In this document: positions 28,517-35,976 of the stretch, piece by piece
How positions within the stretch are numbered: position 1 is the first letter of the stretch
Layout: the number at the start of each line of letters is the position of its first letter
DNA from: Pseudoalteromonas umbrosa
GTDB taxonomy: Bacteria > Pseudomonadota > Gammaproteobacteria > Enterobacterales > Alteromonadaceae
DNA: 64,000 bases
NCBI RefSeq assembly: GCF_030125375.1
Contig: NZ_JASJUU010000001.1
Coordinates: 1,161,354-1,225,353, forward strand
Direction: 5' to 3'
The notes under the pieces: generated by a model
Database searches by the model: none
What the model saw: the letters and a program-made list of their open reading frames with translations, nothing else
Told to the model about the DNA's origin: nothing
Translations under genes and position numbers: made by a program

Positions 28517-29167
28517 TTATAGAATAAATAGACTATCAGCCTTAGTCTTAACCTGCATACCAGTCACAAGTTCAACGTGTACCTCGTCTTTATTGACTTC
28601 AGTAATCGTTGCGTTAACTAGCGCTTGACCAAGCTTAACTTTTACTTTGTTATTAACCTTGACCTCATTTGCAGGAAGAGGTTCAACTTTTCCAGAGCTT
28701 CTGCGCTGTTGTTGTTGAGCTGGTTTCTTATTAACTCTAGGCTTTTTGTTAGCATGGCGTGGTTGGCCAGGCCCTTTTGATTTGTAAGATTTTGTGTCAC
28801 CGTCATTGCGAGGTCTTTGCGGCTTCTTGCGCTTAGCCATTTTCGCACGGCTTTCTTCTAATGCTTTTTGTGCGTGCTCAACGTGCTCTTGCTCAACTTT
28901 CTCAGCTTGACCACCTTCCAAATCGACACGAAACTCATTTTTAGTCACTGCTTCTAAGTAGCGCCAACTTGACGTGTACTTTCTTAAAGCTTGTCTTACT
29001 TGTGTTTTGCTCACTTTATCAGAGCCTTCGATCTTCTCAGCAATATCTTTAAAGATCCCGACCTTAAGTGGCTTTATACCATCCTTTTGTTTAAAACACT
29101 GAGGGAATTCTGAGTATAAAAACTCCAGAACCTCATTAATATCTTTTAGCTTGTTTGTGGTTTCCAT
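28517..29167 (-). CDS. proQ: RNA chaperone ProQ
   Basis: A 216-residue RNA-binding protein that stabilises many small RNAs and mRNA 3' ends. The N-terminal FinO-like domain spans about 1-115 (LEFLYSEFPQCF, VSKTQVRQALRKYTSSWRYLEAV). It is followed by a very basic, low-complexity linker rich in Lys, Pro, Arg and Gln, and then a C-terminal Tudor-like domain (KVKVKLGQALVNATITEVNKDEVHVEL). All three parts of the full-length E. coli protein are present. It lies between a small acidic protein gene and prc in one minus-strand unit. Confidence 0.95.
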   Translation of the reverse strand: METTNKLKDINEVLEFLYSEFPQCFKQKDGIKPLKVGIFKDIAEKIEGSDKVSKTQVRQALRKYTSSWRYLEAVTKNEFRVDLEGGQAEKVEQEHVEHAQKALEESRAKMAKRKKPQRPRNDGDTKSYKSKGPGQPRHANKKPRVNKKPAQQQQRRSSGKVEPLPANEVKVNNKVKVKLGQALVNATITEVNKDEVHVELVTGMQVKTKADSLFIL

Positions 29168-29179
29168 GTCTAAACCTAT

Positions 29180-29458
29180 TTAAATATCTTCATCAAGTGA
29201 TGAATTAATATAGTGTGTAACCCAGTCTAAGAGTTCATCCAATTCGGTTTCAATTAAAGCCATGTCACCGCGTAGATGTTCCCAAATACCATTAATAATT
29301 TGATCAATTTGCTCACTTCCAAGATCTTCTGGCAATCTTTCCCAAGCGAAATGGATAAGTTCGTTGAGCGTTTCAGCTACTTGCTCTTCGTCACCTTCCC
29401 AATCCCCAACATCAAAATTAGAAAACAAGTAATCTTGTACATTAAGCATATCTTTCAT
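29180..29458 (-). CDS. Small acidic protein of unknown function in the msrC-proQ-prc operon
   Basis: A 92-residue protein I do not recognise. It is strongly acidic, rich in Glu, Asp, Leu and Trp, predicted all-helical, with no signal peptide, membrane segment or cysteine. Two in-frame ATGs exist (29458 and 29449); the first is two bases after the msrC stop and is kept. The tight packing between msrC and proQ (two and 12 bases) argues that it is real and co-expressed. The acidic character beside an RNA chaperone with a basic linker is suggestive but proves nothing. Confidence 0.72.
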   Translation of the reverse strand: MKDMLNVQDYLFSNFDVGDWEGDEEQVAETLNELIHFAWERLPEDLGSEQIDQIINGIWEHLRGDMALIETELDELLDWVTHYINSSLDEDI

Positions 29459-29460
29459 TT

Positions 29461-29919
29461 TTAAAGTGTTTCCTCGAAGCTTTTAACTAACGCCTCTAAG
29501 CCCAGTTTATCTTGTTCATCAAACCTTGCCAAACTAGGGCTGTCAATGTCCAGCACAGCAAATATTTTACCCTGCTTATATACAGGTATTACAATTTCAG
29601 AGTTAGACGCCGCATCACATGCAATATGACCTGCAAAGGCATGTACATCTTCAACCAGTTGCGTTTTAGCCTCTGACACTGCAGTGCCACAAACGCCTTT
29701 ACCAACTGGAATACGGATACATGCAGGATTACCTTGGAATGGGCCTAATACAAGTTCATTGTCACCATCCATAAGATAAAAACCAGACCAATTGATATCT
29801 TCCATGTTGGTAAACAGCAAGGCACTTAAATTCGCCATATTAGCAATGTGGTTGTGCTCGCCTTCAATTAACCCTTTTGCCTGTTGATTTAACAGCTCAT
29901 AAAATTTTTGCTTTTGCAT
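29461..29919 (-). CDS. msrC: Free methionine-(R)-sulfoxide reductase (GAF domain)
   Basis: A 152-residue single GAF-domain enzyme that reduces free methionine-R-sulfoxide to methionine, an oxidative-repair reaction. The three conserved cysteines of the family are all present at residues 67, 77 and 101, in the contexts GPFQGNPACIRIP, GVCGTAV and HIACDAASNSEIV. The length matches E. coli YebR. It starts the minus-strand unit that continues into the small acidic gene, proQ and prc; yebR-proQ-prc is also the E. coli order. Confidence 0.94.
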   Translation of the reverse strand: MQKQKFYELLNQQAKGLIEGEHNHIANMANLSALLFTNMEDINWSGFYLMDGDNELVLGPFQGNPACIRIPVGKGVCGTAVSEAKTQLVEDVHAFAGHIACDAASNSEIVIPVYKQGKIFAVLDIDSPSLARFDEQDKLGLEALVKSFEETL

Positions 29920-30055
29920 TATTAATACTGAACATTCTTACATATAAACAGTAAAGGTACTCTTTCAAGCCAATAAATGAAACCTTTTCAGAGGAAAAAG
30001 TCCCAATTTATCCTCAATCTAACTGCAACTGTTCAATTTACACTCAAAGGAAATG

Positions 30056-30418
30056 TTATTGCCTTCTGAGGCTGTATAAAAAAAGTGCGGATGCAAACGC
30101 ACTCATAACCGCATTTGCAATGAGTATTGGCCCCGTGGAGACTGCAAGCAAGTAAGTAAATGCAGTTCCGCCTAGTAGAGCTGTTGTTGTTAAGGCCGAA
30201 TACGATAGCTTGCCACGTTTATACAAAAATAAATACACCGGAAGAACACATAACGCCATGACCATACCCACAATATGCGCATTTGAAATCGCAGTAGTTA
30301 GCAGCTGAAAAAAAAGCTGCCCTTGTCCTGTCGAAATATAGAAGTATGCACCTAATACGCAGCCAATGATAAGAGGCGATAACATTGAAACGCCAATTGC
30401 AGTTGCGACTTTTTTCAT
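30056..30418 (-). CDS. Small four-helix inner-membrane protein, unknown
   Basis: A 120-residue protein with four predicted membrane helices (about residues 7-28, 45-66, 75-95 and 98-116) and a short basic C-terminus. I do not recognise the family. The ATG at 30418 is chosen because AAGGAA precedes it by six bases; an in-frame extension to 30502 would add polar residues without a good ribosome binding site. It is a stand-alone gene between msrC and the tRNA-Ser array. Confidence 0.65.
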   Translation of the reverse strand: MKKVATAIGVSMLSPLIIGCVLGAYFYISTGQGQLFFQLLTTAISNAHIVGMVMALCVLPVYLFLYKRGKLSYSALTTTALLGGTAFTYLLAVSTGPILIANAVMSAFASALFLYSLRRQ

Positions 30419-30530
30419 TTCAAATTCCTTACAAGAATATGTCTTTAGTGAAGTCTTCTTTGTAAGTGAAATGCCATCAATAAGACTTTGGTCGCATGCC
30501 ACTAGATTGAGCTAAATATATTTTGAAAGT

Positions 30531-30560
30531 AAAAAAGCCCAAGCTAACTTAGCTTGGGCT
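30531..30560 (-). terminator. Terminator of the tRNA-Ser array
   Basis: On the minus strand AGCCCAAGCT and AGCTTGGGCT form a ten-base stem with a five-base loop, followed by six T. It begins six bases after the last tRNA. Confidence 0.93.
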
Positions 30561-30565
30561 TAATA

Positions 30566-30656
30566 TGGCGGAGAGATAGGGATTTGAACCCTAGATACGC
30601 TATTAACGTATGCCGGTTTTCAAGACCGGTGCTTTCAACCACTCAGCCATCTCTCC
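30566..30656 (-). tRNA. tRNA-Ser (anticodon UGA), fourth in transcription order
   Basis: A 91-base class II tRNA with encoded CCA. The acceptor stem GGAGAGA/TCTCTCC, the anticodon loop CTTGAAA within stem CCGGT/ACCGG (anticodon TGA, reading UCA and related serine codons), a long variable arm and the T-arm GGTTCAAATCC are all present. Confidence 0.98.
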
Positions 30657-30699
30657 AAGTTTGTAAAACAACACATTTTAAACGTGATGTTTGTTGTAG

Positions 30700-30790
30700 T
30701 GGCGGAGAGATAGGGATTTGAACCCTAGATACGCTATTAACGTATGCCGGTTTTCAAGACCGGTGCTTTCAACCACTCAGCCATCTCTCC
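30700..30790 (-). tRNA. tRNA-Ser (anticodon UGA), third in transcription order
   Basis: Identical across its 91 bases to the copies at 30566 and 30969, including the encoded CCA. The spacer to the next copy is 43 bases. Confidence 0.98.
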
Positions 30791-30843
30791 GAAATTGTTG
30801 ATTAATACTGTCTTACTTTATCATTGCAGATTAATCATAATAG

Positions 30844-30934
30844 TGGCGGAGAGATAGGGATTTGAACCCTAGATACGCTATTAGCGTATGCCGGTTTTCA
30901 AGACCGGTGCTTTCAACCACTCAGCCATCTCTCC
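30844..30934 (-). tRNA. tRNA-Ser (anticodon UGA), second in transcription order; one variable-arm change
   Basis: Same 91-base tRNA-Ser(UGA) with one difference: in the variable arm a U opposite G is replaced by C, turning a wobble pair into a C-G pair. The change is neutral to structure and marks this copy as diverging slowly. Confidence 0.98.
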
Positions 30935-30968
30935 GAAACTTTTTCATGCATAAGCATGTTATAATTAG

Positions 30969-31059
30969 TGGCGGAGAGATAGGGATTTGAACCCTAGATA
31001 CGCTATTAACGTATGCCGGTTTTCAAGACCGGTGCTTTCAACCACTCAGCCATCTCTCC
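30969..31059 (-). tRNA. tRNA-Ser (anticodon UGA), first in transcription order
   Basis: Promoter-proximal copy of the four tandem genes, 91 bases with CCA encoded. It begins 12 bases after the -10 box of the array promoter, so the primary transcript needs only a few leader bases removed by RNase P. Confidence 0.98.
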
Positions 31060-31070
31060 GCAGCGGGGCG

Positions 31071-31100
31071 AATAATAGGGAAACCTTTTTAGAATGTGAA
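31071..31100 (-). promoter_or_regulatory. Stable-RNA type promoter of the tRNA-Ser array
   Basis: On the minus strand -35 TTCACA (31095-31100), 17-base spacer, -10 TATTAT (31072-31077). It is followed by a G/C-rich discriminator (CGCCCCGC), the mark of stringently controlled tRNA and rRNA promoters. Upstream lie long A tracts broken by GC, consistent with an UP element. Confidence 0.82.
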
Positions 31101-31321
31101 GCTTTTTTTTTGCTTTTTTTATCGTTTGACTAAAATTCAGCTCGTTTGACGACAATTCCAGCTAGCTTGGCGAATTTTTTATCAATCTTTTGTTATCTTT
31201 GAACTATTTACCTCAAAAAATGGTCTACTATTCGAGAAAGGTTTGCTCAACTATGTAACTCTTGGTAATCTTTGGAAAGTTTAATTATCGGAACATCGTG
31301 TTTCTATTAAGGAGCTATAAT

Positions 31322-31993
31322 ATGGCGTTCAATCATTCGTACACTACTGAAAAAGCAGTAATGTCAACGACTGAAACAAATAAAGTGCTTAAAAGCACTT
31401 ACTTTCTTTTAGCAATGACTTTGGCATTCAGTGCCTTAACTGCTGCAATTTCTATGACTATGGCATTACCTAGATTTACAGGTCTTGTCTGTTCTCTGGT
31501 TGCTATGGGTCTTATTTTTGTTATCCAAAAGAAGGCAAACTCTTCTTCAGCAATCGGTCTGGTTTTCTTATTCACTGGTATTCTAGGTTTTGGCTTAGGT
31601 CCACTGCTTAACTCATACTTAAACTTACCAAATGGTGGATTGCTGATTGCACAAGCGCTTGGTTCAACTGCATTGATTTTCTTCGGTTTATCAGCTTATG
31701 CTTTGACGACTAAGAAAGACTTCTCTTTCATGGGTGGCTTTTTAACAATTGGTATTTTAGTAACTGTAGGTATTTCTATTGTAAATATCTTCATCGGTAG
31801 CCCAATTGTATTCATTGCTATCAACGCTGTGTTTGTATTACTTATGTCTGCAATGATCTTGTTTGAAACAAGCAGAATCGTAAATGGTGGCGAAACTAAC
31901 TATATTCTAGCGACAGTAGGCCTGTTCGTTGCTATCTACAACCTATTCACTTCTCTATTAATGCTATTAGGCGTTATGTCAAGTGATGACTAA
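31322..31993 (+). CDS. yccA: YccA/Bax inhibitor-1 family membrane protein
   Basis: A 223-residue inner-membrane protein with seven hydrophobic segments, from the Bax-inhibitor-1/YccA family. In E. coli YccA binds and is degraded by FtsH and modulates that protease. The N-terminus (MAFNHSYTTEKAVMSTTETNKVLKSTYFLLAMTLAFSALTA) and the C-terminal ETSRIVNGGETNYILATVGLFVAIYNLFTSLL match the family well. The ATG at 31322 has AAGGAG eight bases upstream; an extension to 31262 is therefore rejected. A terminator follows, and the tus genes come next, comparable to the yccA-tusE neighbourhood in E. coli. Confidence 0.93.
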   Translation: MAFNHSYTTEKAVMSTTETNKVLKSTYFLLAMTLAFSALTAAISMTMALPRFTGLVCSLVAMGLIFVIQKKANSSSAIGLVFLFTGILGFGLGPLLNSYLNLPNGGLLIAQALGSTALIFFGLSAYALTTKKDFSFMGGFLTIGILVTVGISIVNIFIGSPIVFIAINAVFVLLMSAMILFETSRIVNGGETNYILATVGLFVAIYNLFTSLLMLLGVMSSDD

Positions 31994-32013
31994 TCTTATC
32001 ATTCTGATAAAAT

Positions 32014-32036
32014 AAGCCCCATTAGGGGCTTTTTTT
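32014..32036 (+). terminator. Rho-independent terminator of yccA
   Basis: AAGCCCC and GGGGCTT with loop ATTA, continuing into seven T. It ends only 12 bases before the tusD start. Confidence 0.9.
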
Positions 32037-32047
32037 ATGGGTTTTTT

Positions 32048-32401
32048 TTGAGCCAATTTATTATTTCGGTACATTGCGGTCCTGCAGATCATGATACTTT
32101 GCAATGTCTTGAGCGCTTTGCTCGCGCTACACTCCAACAACAGCACTCGATCAAATGCATTTTTCTGTATCAAGATGCGGTACTCCATGCCAATCAACAT
32201 TTTGCGCTTGCAAGCGATGAGCTTCAAGTAAGCACAGTCTGGCAAAACCTTCATGACTTGGGTATACCATTAAAACTCTGTGTTACAGCAGCTGAAAAAC
32301 GCGGTATCAATATATCCGATACAGGTTTATTTACTGTCGCTGGTTTAGCTGAATTCGCTATGGAAACATGTAAAGCTGATAAGTGGGTGCAATTCAAATG
32401 A
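32048..32401 (+). CDS. tusD: Sulfurtransferase TusD
   Basis: TusD is the sulfur-carrying subunit of the TusBCD complex, which accepts persulfide sulfur from TusA and hands it to TusE for 2-thiouridine formation in tRNA. The 117-residue protein has the DsrE-like fold with FLYQDAVLHANQH, the catalytic cysteine in LKLCVTAAEKRGI (near residue 78) and a C-terminal ADKWVQF close to the E. coli DRVVQF. No ATG is available in this frame, so a TTG at 32048 is taken as the start, right after the yccA terminator T tract and with no clear ribosome binding site. Its stop overlaps the tusC start (ATGA). Confidence 0.93.
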   Translation: MSQFIISVHCGPADHDTLQCLERFARATLQQQHSIKCIFLYQDAVLHANQHFALASDELQVSTVWQNLHDLGIPLKLCVTAAEKRGINISDTGLFTVAGLAEFAMETCKADKWVQFK

Positions 32402-32757
32402 CAAAAAAAGTATTAGTTATCTGTGACGCTTCACCATTTGACAAGCAAATTATCCGCGACAGTTTAGATATGGCTCTGATTTTTGCAGCCATTGATCAAG
32501 AGGTAAGTTGGTTGTTCAGAGGCCCTTCTGTGCTTGCATTGAAAGAAGGTCAAAAGCCTAACCAGCTCGGTATAAAAGACTTTTTGAAACAGCTTAAAAC
32601 ACTCGAGATTTATGATGTGGATAGCATATTTGTGTGCGAAGACGCACTTAATGACTTCTCCATATCAAAAGAGCAATTGGCCATAGACACAGATGCGTTA
32701 AACATAAATCAACAACAAGCACTATTAAGCGAACAAGATCACGTGGTTAAGTTATGA
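32398..32757 (+). CDS. tusC: Sulfurtransferase complex subunit TusC
   Basis: A 119-residue DsrF/TusC-type subunit of the TusBCD sulfur relay. Visible features are the opening KKVLVICDASPFDKQIIRDSLDMALIFAAIDQEVSWLFRG, typical of the family, and a length equal to the E. coli protein. The ATG at 32398 overlaps the tusD stop (ATGA), and its own stop overlaps the tusB start in the same way, so the three subunits are translationally coupled, which suits a 2:2:2 complex. Confidence 0.93.
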   Translation: MTKKVLVICDASPFDKQIIRDSLDMALIFAAIDQEVSWLFRGPSVLALKEGQKPNQLGIKDFLKQLKTLEIYDVDSIFVCEDALNDFSISKEQLAIDTDALNINQQQALLSEQDHVVKL

Positions 32758-33023
32758 GTTCAATAGTACATATTTTTTCTAAACCGATAAGCTATTATAG
32801 CAATGTTGATATGGGCCTAATTAGCCGAACAGATAAAGTGTTGCTTCAGCAAGATGCCTGTTATGACCAATCAAAATTCTTAATTAACTGCCCTGCCTCT
32901 ATATTTATGCTAGAAACTTGCGCTTTAGCCCGCGGCGTTTTACCCGACAACTCCATCACACTTGTTGATGACTTGAGTTGGGTTGACCTTATTGCAAGCA
33001 GTGACAAATCTTTAACGTGGTAA
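32754..33023 (+). CDS. tusB: Sulfurtransferase complex subunit TusB
   Basis: An 89-residue DsrH/TusB protein, the small subunit of the TusBCD heterohexamer. It shows the family pattern [39 protein letters not shown] and the final [22 protein letters not shown]. It starts by ATGA overlap with tusC and ends two bases before the tusE start. Confidence 0.92.
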   Translation: MSSIVHIFSKPISYYSNVDMGLISRTDKVLLQQDACYDQSKFLINCPASIFMLETCALARGVLPDNSITLVDDLSWVDLIASSDKSLTW

Positions 33024-33025
33024 TT

Positions 33026-33355
33026 ATGTTAGAAGTAAACGATAGAACGATAGAAACAGATAAAGAAGGCTACTTATTAAATCACTTAGACTGGGATGAA
33101 AGCCTTGCACCAGTCATTGCATCTGGTGAAAATATCACATTGACCGATGCCCACTGGGAAGTCATTAGATTTGTACGTAGCTTTTATGAAGAATATGGCA
33201 CTAGCCCAGCGATCAGGATGCTTGTAAAAGCGATTGCAAAAAAACTGGGGGAAGATAAAGGCAAGAGTATCTACTTATACAAACTTTTTCCAAAAGGCCC
33301 TGCGAAGCAAGCCACTAAGATTGCAGGTTTGCCCAAACCCGCTAAATGCATATAA
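33026..33355 (+). CDS. tusE: Sulfur relay protein TusE (DsrC-like)
   Basis: A 109-residue DsrC-family carrier that takes sulfur from TusD and delivers it to MnmA on tRNA. The conserved [20 protein letters not shown] and the C-terminal arm ending PKPAKCI are present, with the essential cysteine as the penultimate residue. The second cysteine of sulfite-reductase-linked DsrC, ten residues earlier, is absent (alanine-glycine there), so this is a tRNA-thiolation TusE and not a dissimilatory DsrC. The ATG at 33026 is preferred over an upstream GTG that would overlap tusB. In E. coli tusE is unlinked from tusBCD; here all four are together. Confidence 0.94.
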   Translation: MLEVNDRTIETDKEGYLLNHLDWDESLAPVIASGENITLTDAHWEVIRFVRSFYEEYGTSPAIRMLVKAIAKKLGEDKGKSIYLYKLFPKGPAKQATKIAGLPKPAKCI

Positions 33356-33380
33356 AAAGGGAAGGCTCAGCCTTCCCTTT
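33356..33380. terminator. Shared terminator between tusE and the convergent lipoprotein gene
   Basis: A 12-base perfect stem (AAAGGGAAGGCT with its complement) and a one-base centre, realistically a 3-5 base loop. The T tract is better on the minus strand (five T) than on the plus strand, but both genes end within about 10 bases of it. Confidence 0.88.
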
Positions 33381-33390
33381 CTCATAGATA

Positions 33391-35100
33391 TTATTCATCT
33401 ACTGGCCATGTAAATGGCACATCAGGAACTGATAGACCTCTTGCTACCACAGACTCTGCAACTGAGAGCGAAGGGTCCGTGGGTGACCACAAGTCTGTTA
33501 CGAAACTAACGCTTGCTGATTCACTGGCAATGTCACCTAAAACACCACTTGCATCAATATCGAATACAAAGCTAGCTGTACCATCATATTCACAAGAATT
33601 AGTCGGTGCATACTCAATATTTGCACGATGATCGGTACCTAAATACGTATTCGTCGATGAATCGTATTCAAAGAACTGTCTTTGGGTAAAATCTTGTAAG
33701 GTGTGATTATTATTAGGCCCAGCCCAATTACAAATAAACCCTTGTACCATGCCATCTGTCACATCAATGTCAGTACCATAGCCAAAATGCGCTTCGCCGT
33801 TTTCTAAAGATGCATCATTAAATCCAATATTTAAGATCCGACTATTTGAATCATTCACACCCGCTTGCCATGCATATGCATAATCACCCGCTAAACTCGT
33901 TAGATTAAAATTCGCACCGAAAATTGCAAAATTCTCACTCCAACCATCTGGGTTATCGGTATTATGGTATTTGTTTTTCACATCCACTTGTTGGTCACTG
34001 TTAAATGCCCCACTAATACCATGACCACAATTGATTGCCGATCTTGATTGCAAAGACATCTGCTCTGCACTTCGTTCGTAAGATAGCGAGCCCACCAATG
34101 TGCGTTCATTTTGACTACAATTACCACCAGGGAACTCTATACCCGTTACGCCGACTTCGCCTTCAACAGTAAAGTTTAATAGCCCAGTATAATTCGTTGC
34201 ATCGCTACCAGGTGTATGTACCATAGATAACGTAATTCCATAATCTGAGCCCGACACCGTATAGGTTAGATTAACGCGATATTCCCAAACGCCAGAAGTC
34301 AATTCTATGCTCGCAGTATCAAAATTAATATCTGCTAATCCCTTACTATTCATCTGTGTGGTCAAATCAATCGCGCTGCCGTCAGATGGTAAACCCGAAC
34401 CGTCATCAATAGCCGCAGACACCATACTAGCCAAAGTCATCAATGCCATTCTTGATCGCTCTCTCACTGCTTGCAATTGAGCATTAGTTTGAGCAACAGC
34501 ACACGCATTTCCATTTTTTGCACTGGCTAACCACAAACCAAGATCCCCCGTCGGTAAAGTACCTGAGCTCATACTAGGATCAGTTGCATCAGGGTGGCCC
34601 TGATAGCTCACTTGGGGTCCAAAACAATCCGCATTTTCACTATTTCTATAAAAAGAACGAACTCGAAATACATCTCTCAAGGGGGTTTCACCACTTAACA
34701 ATGCATCAATCCTTCTCGTCGCCCAAAAGTATGTTGGTGATGCTGGGCCTCTCGCCTCTAACGTTCTGTAAACATATTGCCTATCTTGTTCATCACTGCT
34801 ATCTGAAAATGGAGATGCGACTGCCAATGATTGCGGGAAATATACGCCACGATTATTCGTCACATCATTATCTGTACTTCCACTACTATCACCAGTATCT
34901 GTTTGCCCTGATGAATCGTTATTCATATTTGAGTTTGTATCACTACTATTATCTGTCGATGTATTTGTCTGACTGTTTTCAGTTTCCTGAGTCGATGATT
35001 CTTGCTGAGATGAATTGTTCACTTGACTGGGGCTATCACTTTCAGATGATGAGCAGCCGGCTATTAAAGACACCATAACTAGGGGGATGTAAGATTTCAT
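33391..35100 (-). CDS. Large lipoprotein of unknown function
   Basis: A 569-residue lipoprotein I cannot place in a family. The signal peptide MKSYIPLVMVSLIAGC has a clear lipobox (LIAG followed by Cys16). About 70 residues of Ser, Asn, Asp, Thr and Gln follow as a flexible surface linker. The folded part contains six well spaced cysteines, which suggests disulfides, and many beta-prone segments. The ATG at 35100 has GAAGG nine bases upstream; an in-frame extension to 35181 would hide the signal peptide. Serine at +2 after the cysteine, not aspartate, predicts outer-membrane sorting. No partner genes are obvious. Confidence 0.75.
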   Translation of the reverse strand: MKSYIPLVMVSLIAGCSSSESDSPSQVNNSSQQESSTQETENSQTNTSTDNSSDTNSNMNNDSSGQTDTGDSSGSTDNDVTNNRGVYFPQSLAVASPFSDSSDEQDRQYVYRTLEARGPASPTYFWATRRIDALLSGETPLRDVFRVRSFYRNSENADCFGPQVSYQGHPDATDPSMSSGTLPTGDLGLWLASAKNGNACAVAQTNAQLQAVRERSRMALMTLASMVSAAIDDGSGLPSDGSAIDLTTQMNSKGLADINFDTASIELTSGVWEYRVNLTYTVSGSDYGITLSMVHTPGSDATNYTGLLNFTVEGEVGVTGIEFPGGNCSQNERTLVGSLSYERSAEQMSLQSRSAINCGHGISGAFNSDQQVDVKNKYHNTDNPDGWSENFAIFGANFNLTSLAGDYAYAWQAGVNDSNSRILNIGFNDASLENGEAHFGYGTDIDVTDGMVQGFICNWAGPNNNHTLQDFTQRQFFEYDSSTNTYLGTDHRANIEYAPTNSCEYDGTASFVFDIDASGVLGDIASESASVSFVTDLWSPTDPSLSVAESVVARGLSVPDVPFTWPVDE

Positions 35101-35491
35101 GATTGCATACCTTCTTTGCCTAACCTGTACAAATAACTTATGCGAAAAAATACAATTGGACAAAGTAGCTGACGTTAACACTTGTCAGTTACTGTTGATA
35201 TATGACCCACTTTAGGATGAGTTTTAAAGCGACAAACAAGAATAATTATTCAAATTGATTGATAATTAATTGCAACTCAATCATAAAATGCAGAAATAAC
35301 TACGTTTTCCAACTAATCTAAATGTTAGTTCATCTGAACATGCTTAATACAGTTTTTTACATCAAAAATTGAACTTTATGGAGAGAAATTTCGTTTAGAG
35401 CGAAAAAGGCGTTAAGCTAAGCTGTGATCGCCGTAGCTTAACTCACGTTGTCATTTTTAAGTGCTGCTTGTCGCGTCTAAATCAGGAGGTA
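35101..35491. other. Intergenic stretch between the lipocalin-like and lipoprotein genes
   Basis: No coding frame of note is seen. It should hold the promoter of the lipoprotein gene (minus strand, near 35110-35200) and a stem-loop at 35411-35442. The DNA is AT-rich and contains no repeat family or RNA gene that I can recognise. Confidence 0.5.
35411..35442 (-). terminator. Stem-loop after the lipocalin-like gene
   Basis: GTTAAGCTA and TAGCTTAAC form a perfect nine-base stem with a 14-base loop; on the minus strand it is followed by GCCTTTTT. A plausible terminator, though the loop is long and the gene stop is 50 bases away. Confidence 0.5.
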
Positions 35492-35881
35492 CTACTTCAC
35501 TCGTTTCCAGATTTCATATTCAACAAATTTACCATCTTCAACGAGTTTATGATGCCAAAGATCACCTTTGACTTCATAAGTGAATGCCATCTTACGACCG
35601 ATTAAACTCTCAACATTGCCAAGTGTTACCGTCTCAATAAAATAATTGTCTTTAAGCTGATAAGTGCCGCCGCCAGCATAATGAAACTTGTTGTCGCTAC
35701 TGGTGATATAGCTAAAATGTGTATTGTTAATGATTTTAGTTGAGGTGACTTGAGGCGCAGACGCTTTCACTCTGCCGTCTTTAGTCGCATATTCACCACT
35801 AACAAACTCCCAAGTCCCCATCAAAGGATTTGACAAGGCAAGTGGACATGCAAACGCACACAATAACGTTAAATACTTCAA
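35492..35881 (-). CDS. Small exported lipocalin-like protein
   Basis: A 129-residue protein with a signal peptide (MKYLTLLCAFACPLALS). The mature part opens with NPLMGTWEFVSGEY, the GxW pattern of lipocalin-like barrels, and continues as a series of short beta strands (FSYITSS, GGGTYQLKDNYFIETV, MAFTYEVKGDLWHHKLV) that end in EIWKRVK. This layout recalls the DUF4488-type lipocalin-like proteins, which bind small hydrophobic ligands, but the match is by eye only. It stands between the lipoprotein gene and the hybrid kinase gene. Confidence 0.68.
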   Translation of the reverse strand: MKYLTLLCAFACPLALSNPLMGTWEFVSGEYATKDGRVKASAPQVTSTKIINNTHFSYITSSDNKFHYAGGGTYQLKDNYFIETVTLGNVESLIGRKMAFTYEVKGDLWHHKLVEDGKFVEYEIWKRVK

Positions 35882-35976
35882 AATCTATCCCTATTTTATT
35901 GTCATTATTTTTAGTAATTATAAAGTTTTGGTGATGAAAACCTCAAATTCGAATTATTCAAGTTGTGAGTCAAACC

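Noticed and set aside
30566..31059. CRISPR-like array of four regularly spaced repeats
   Set aside because: The 91-base repeats are complete tRNA-Ser genes with all arms and CCA ends; spacers are short leftovers of tandem duplication.
32037..32051. ATG at 32037 as the tusD start
   Set aside because: It is in another frame and meets a stop at 32049.
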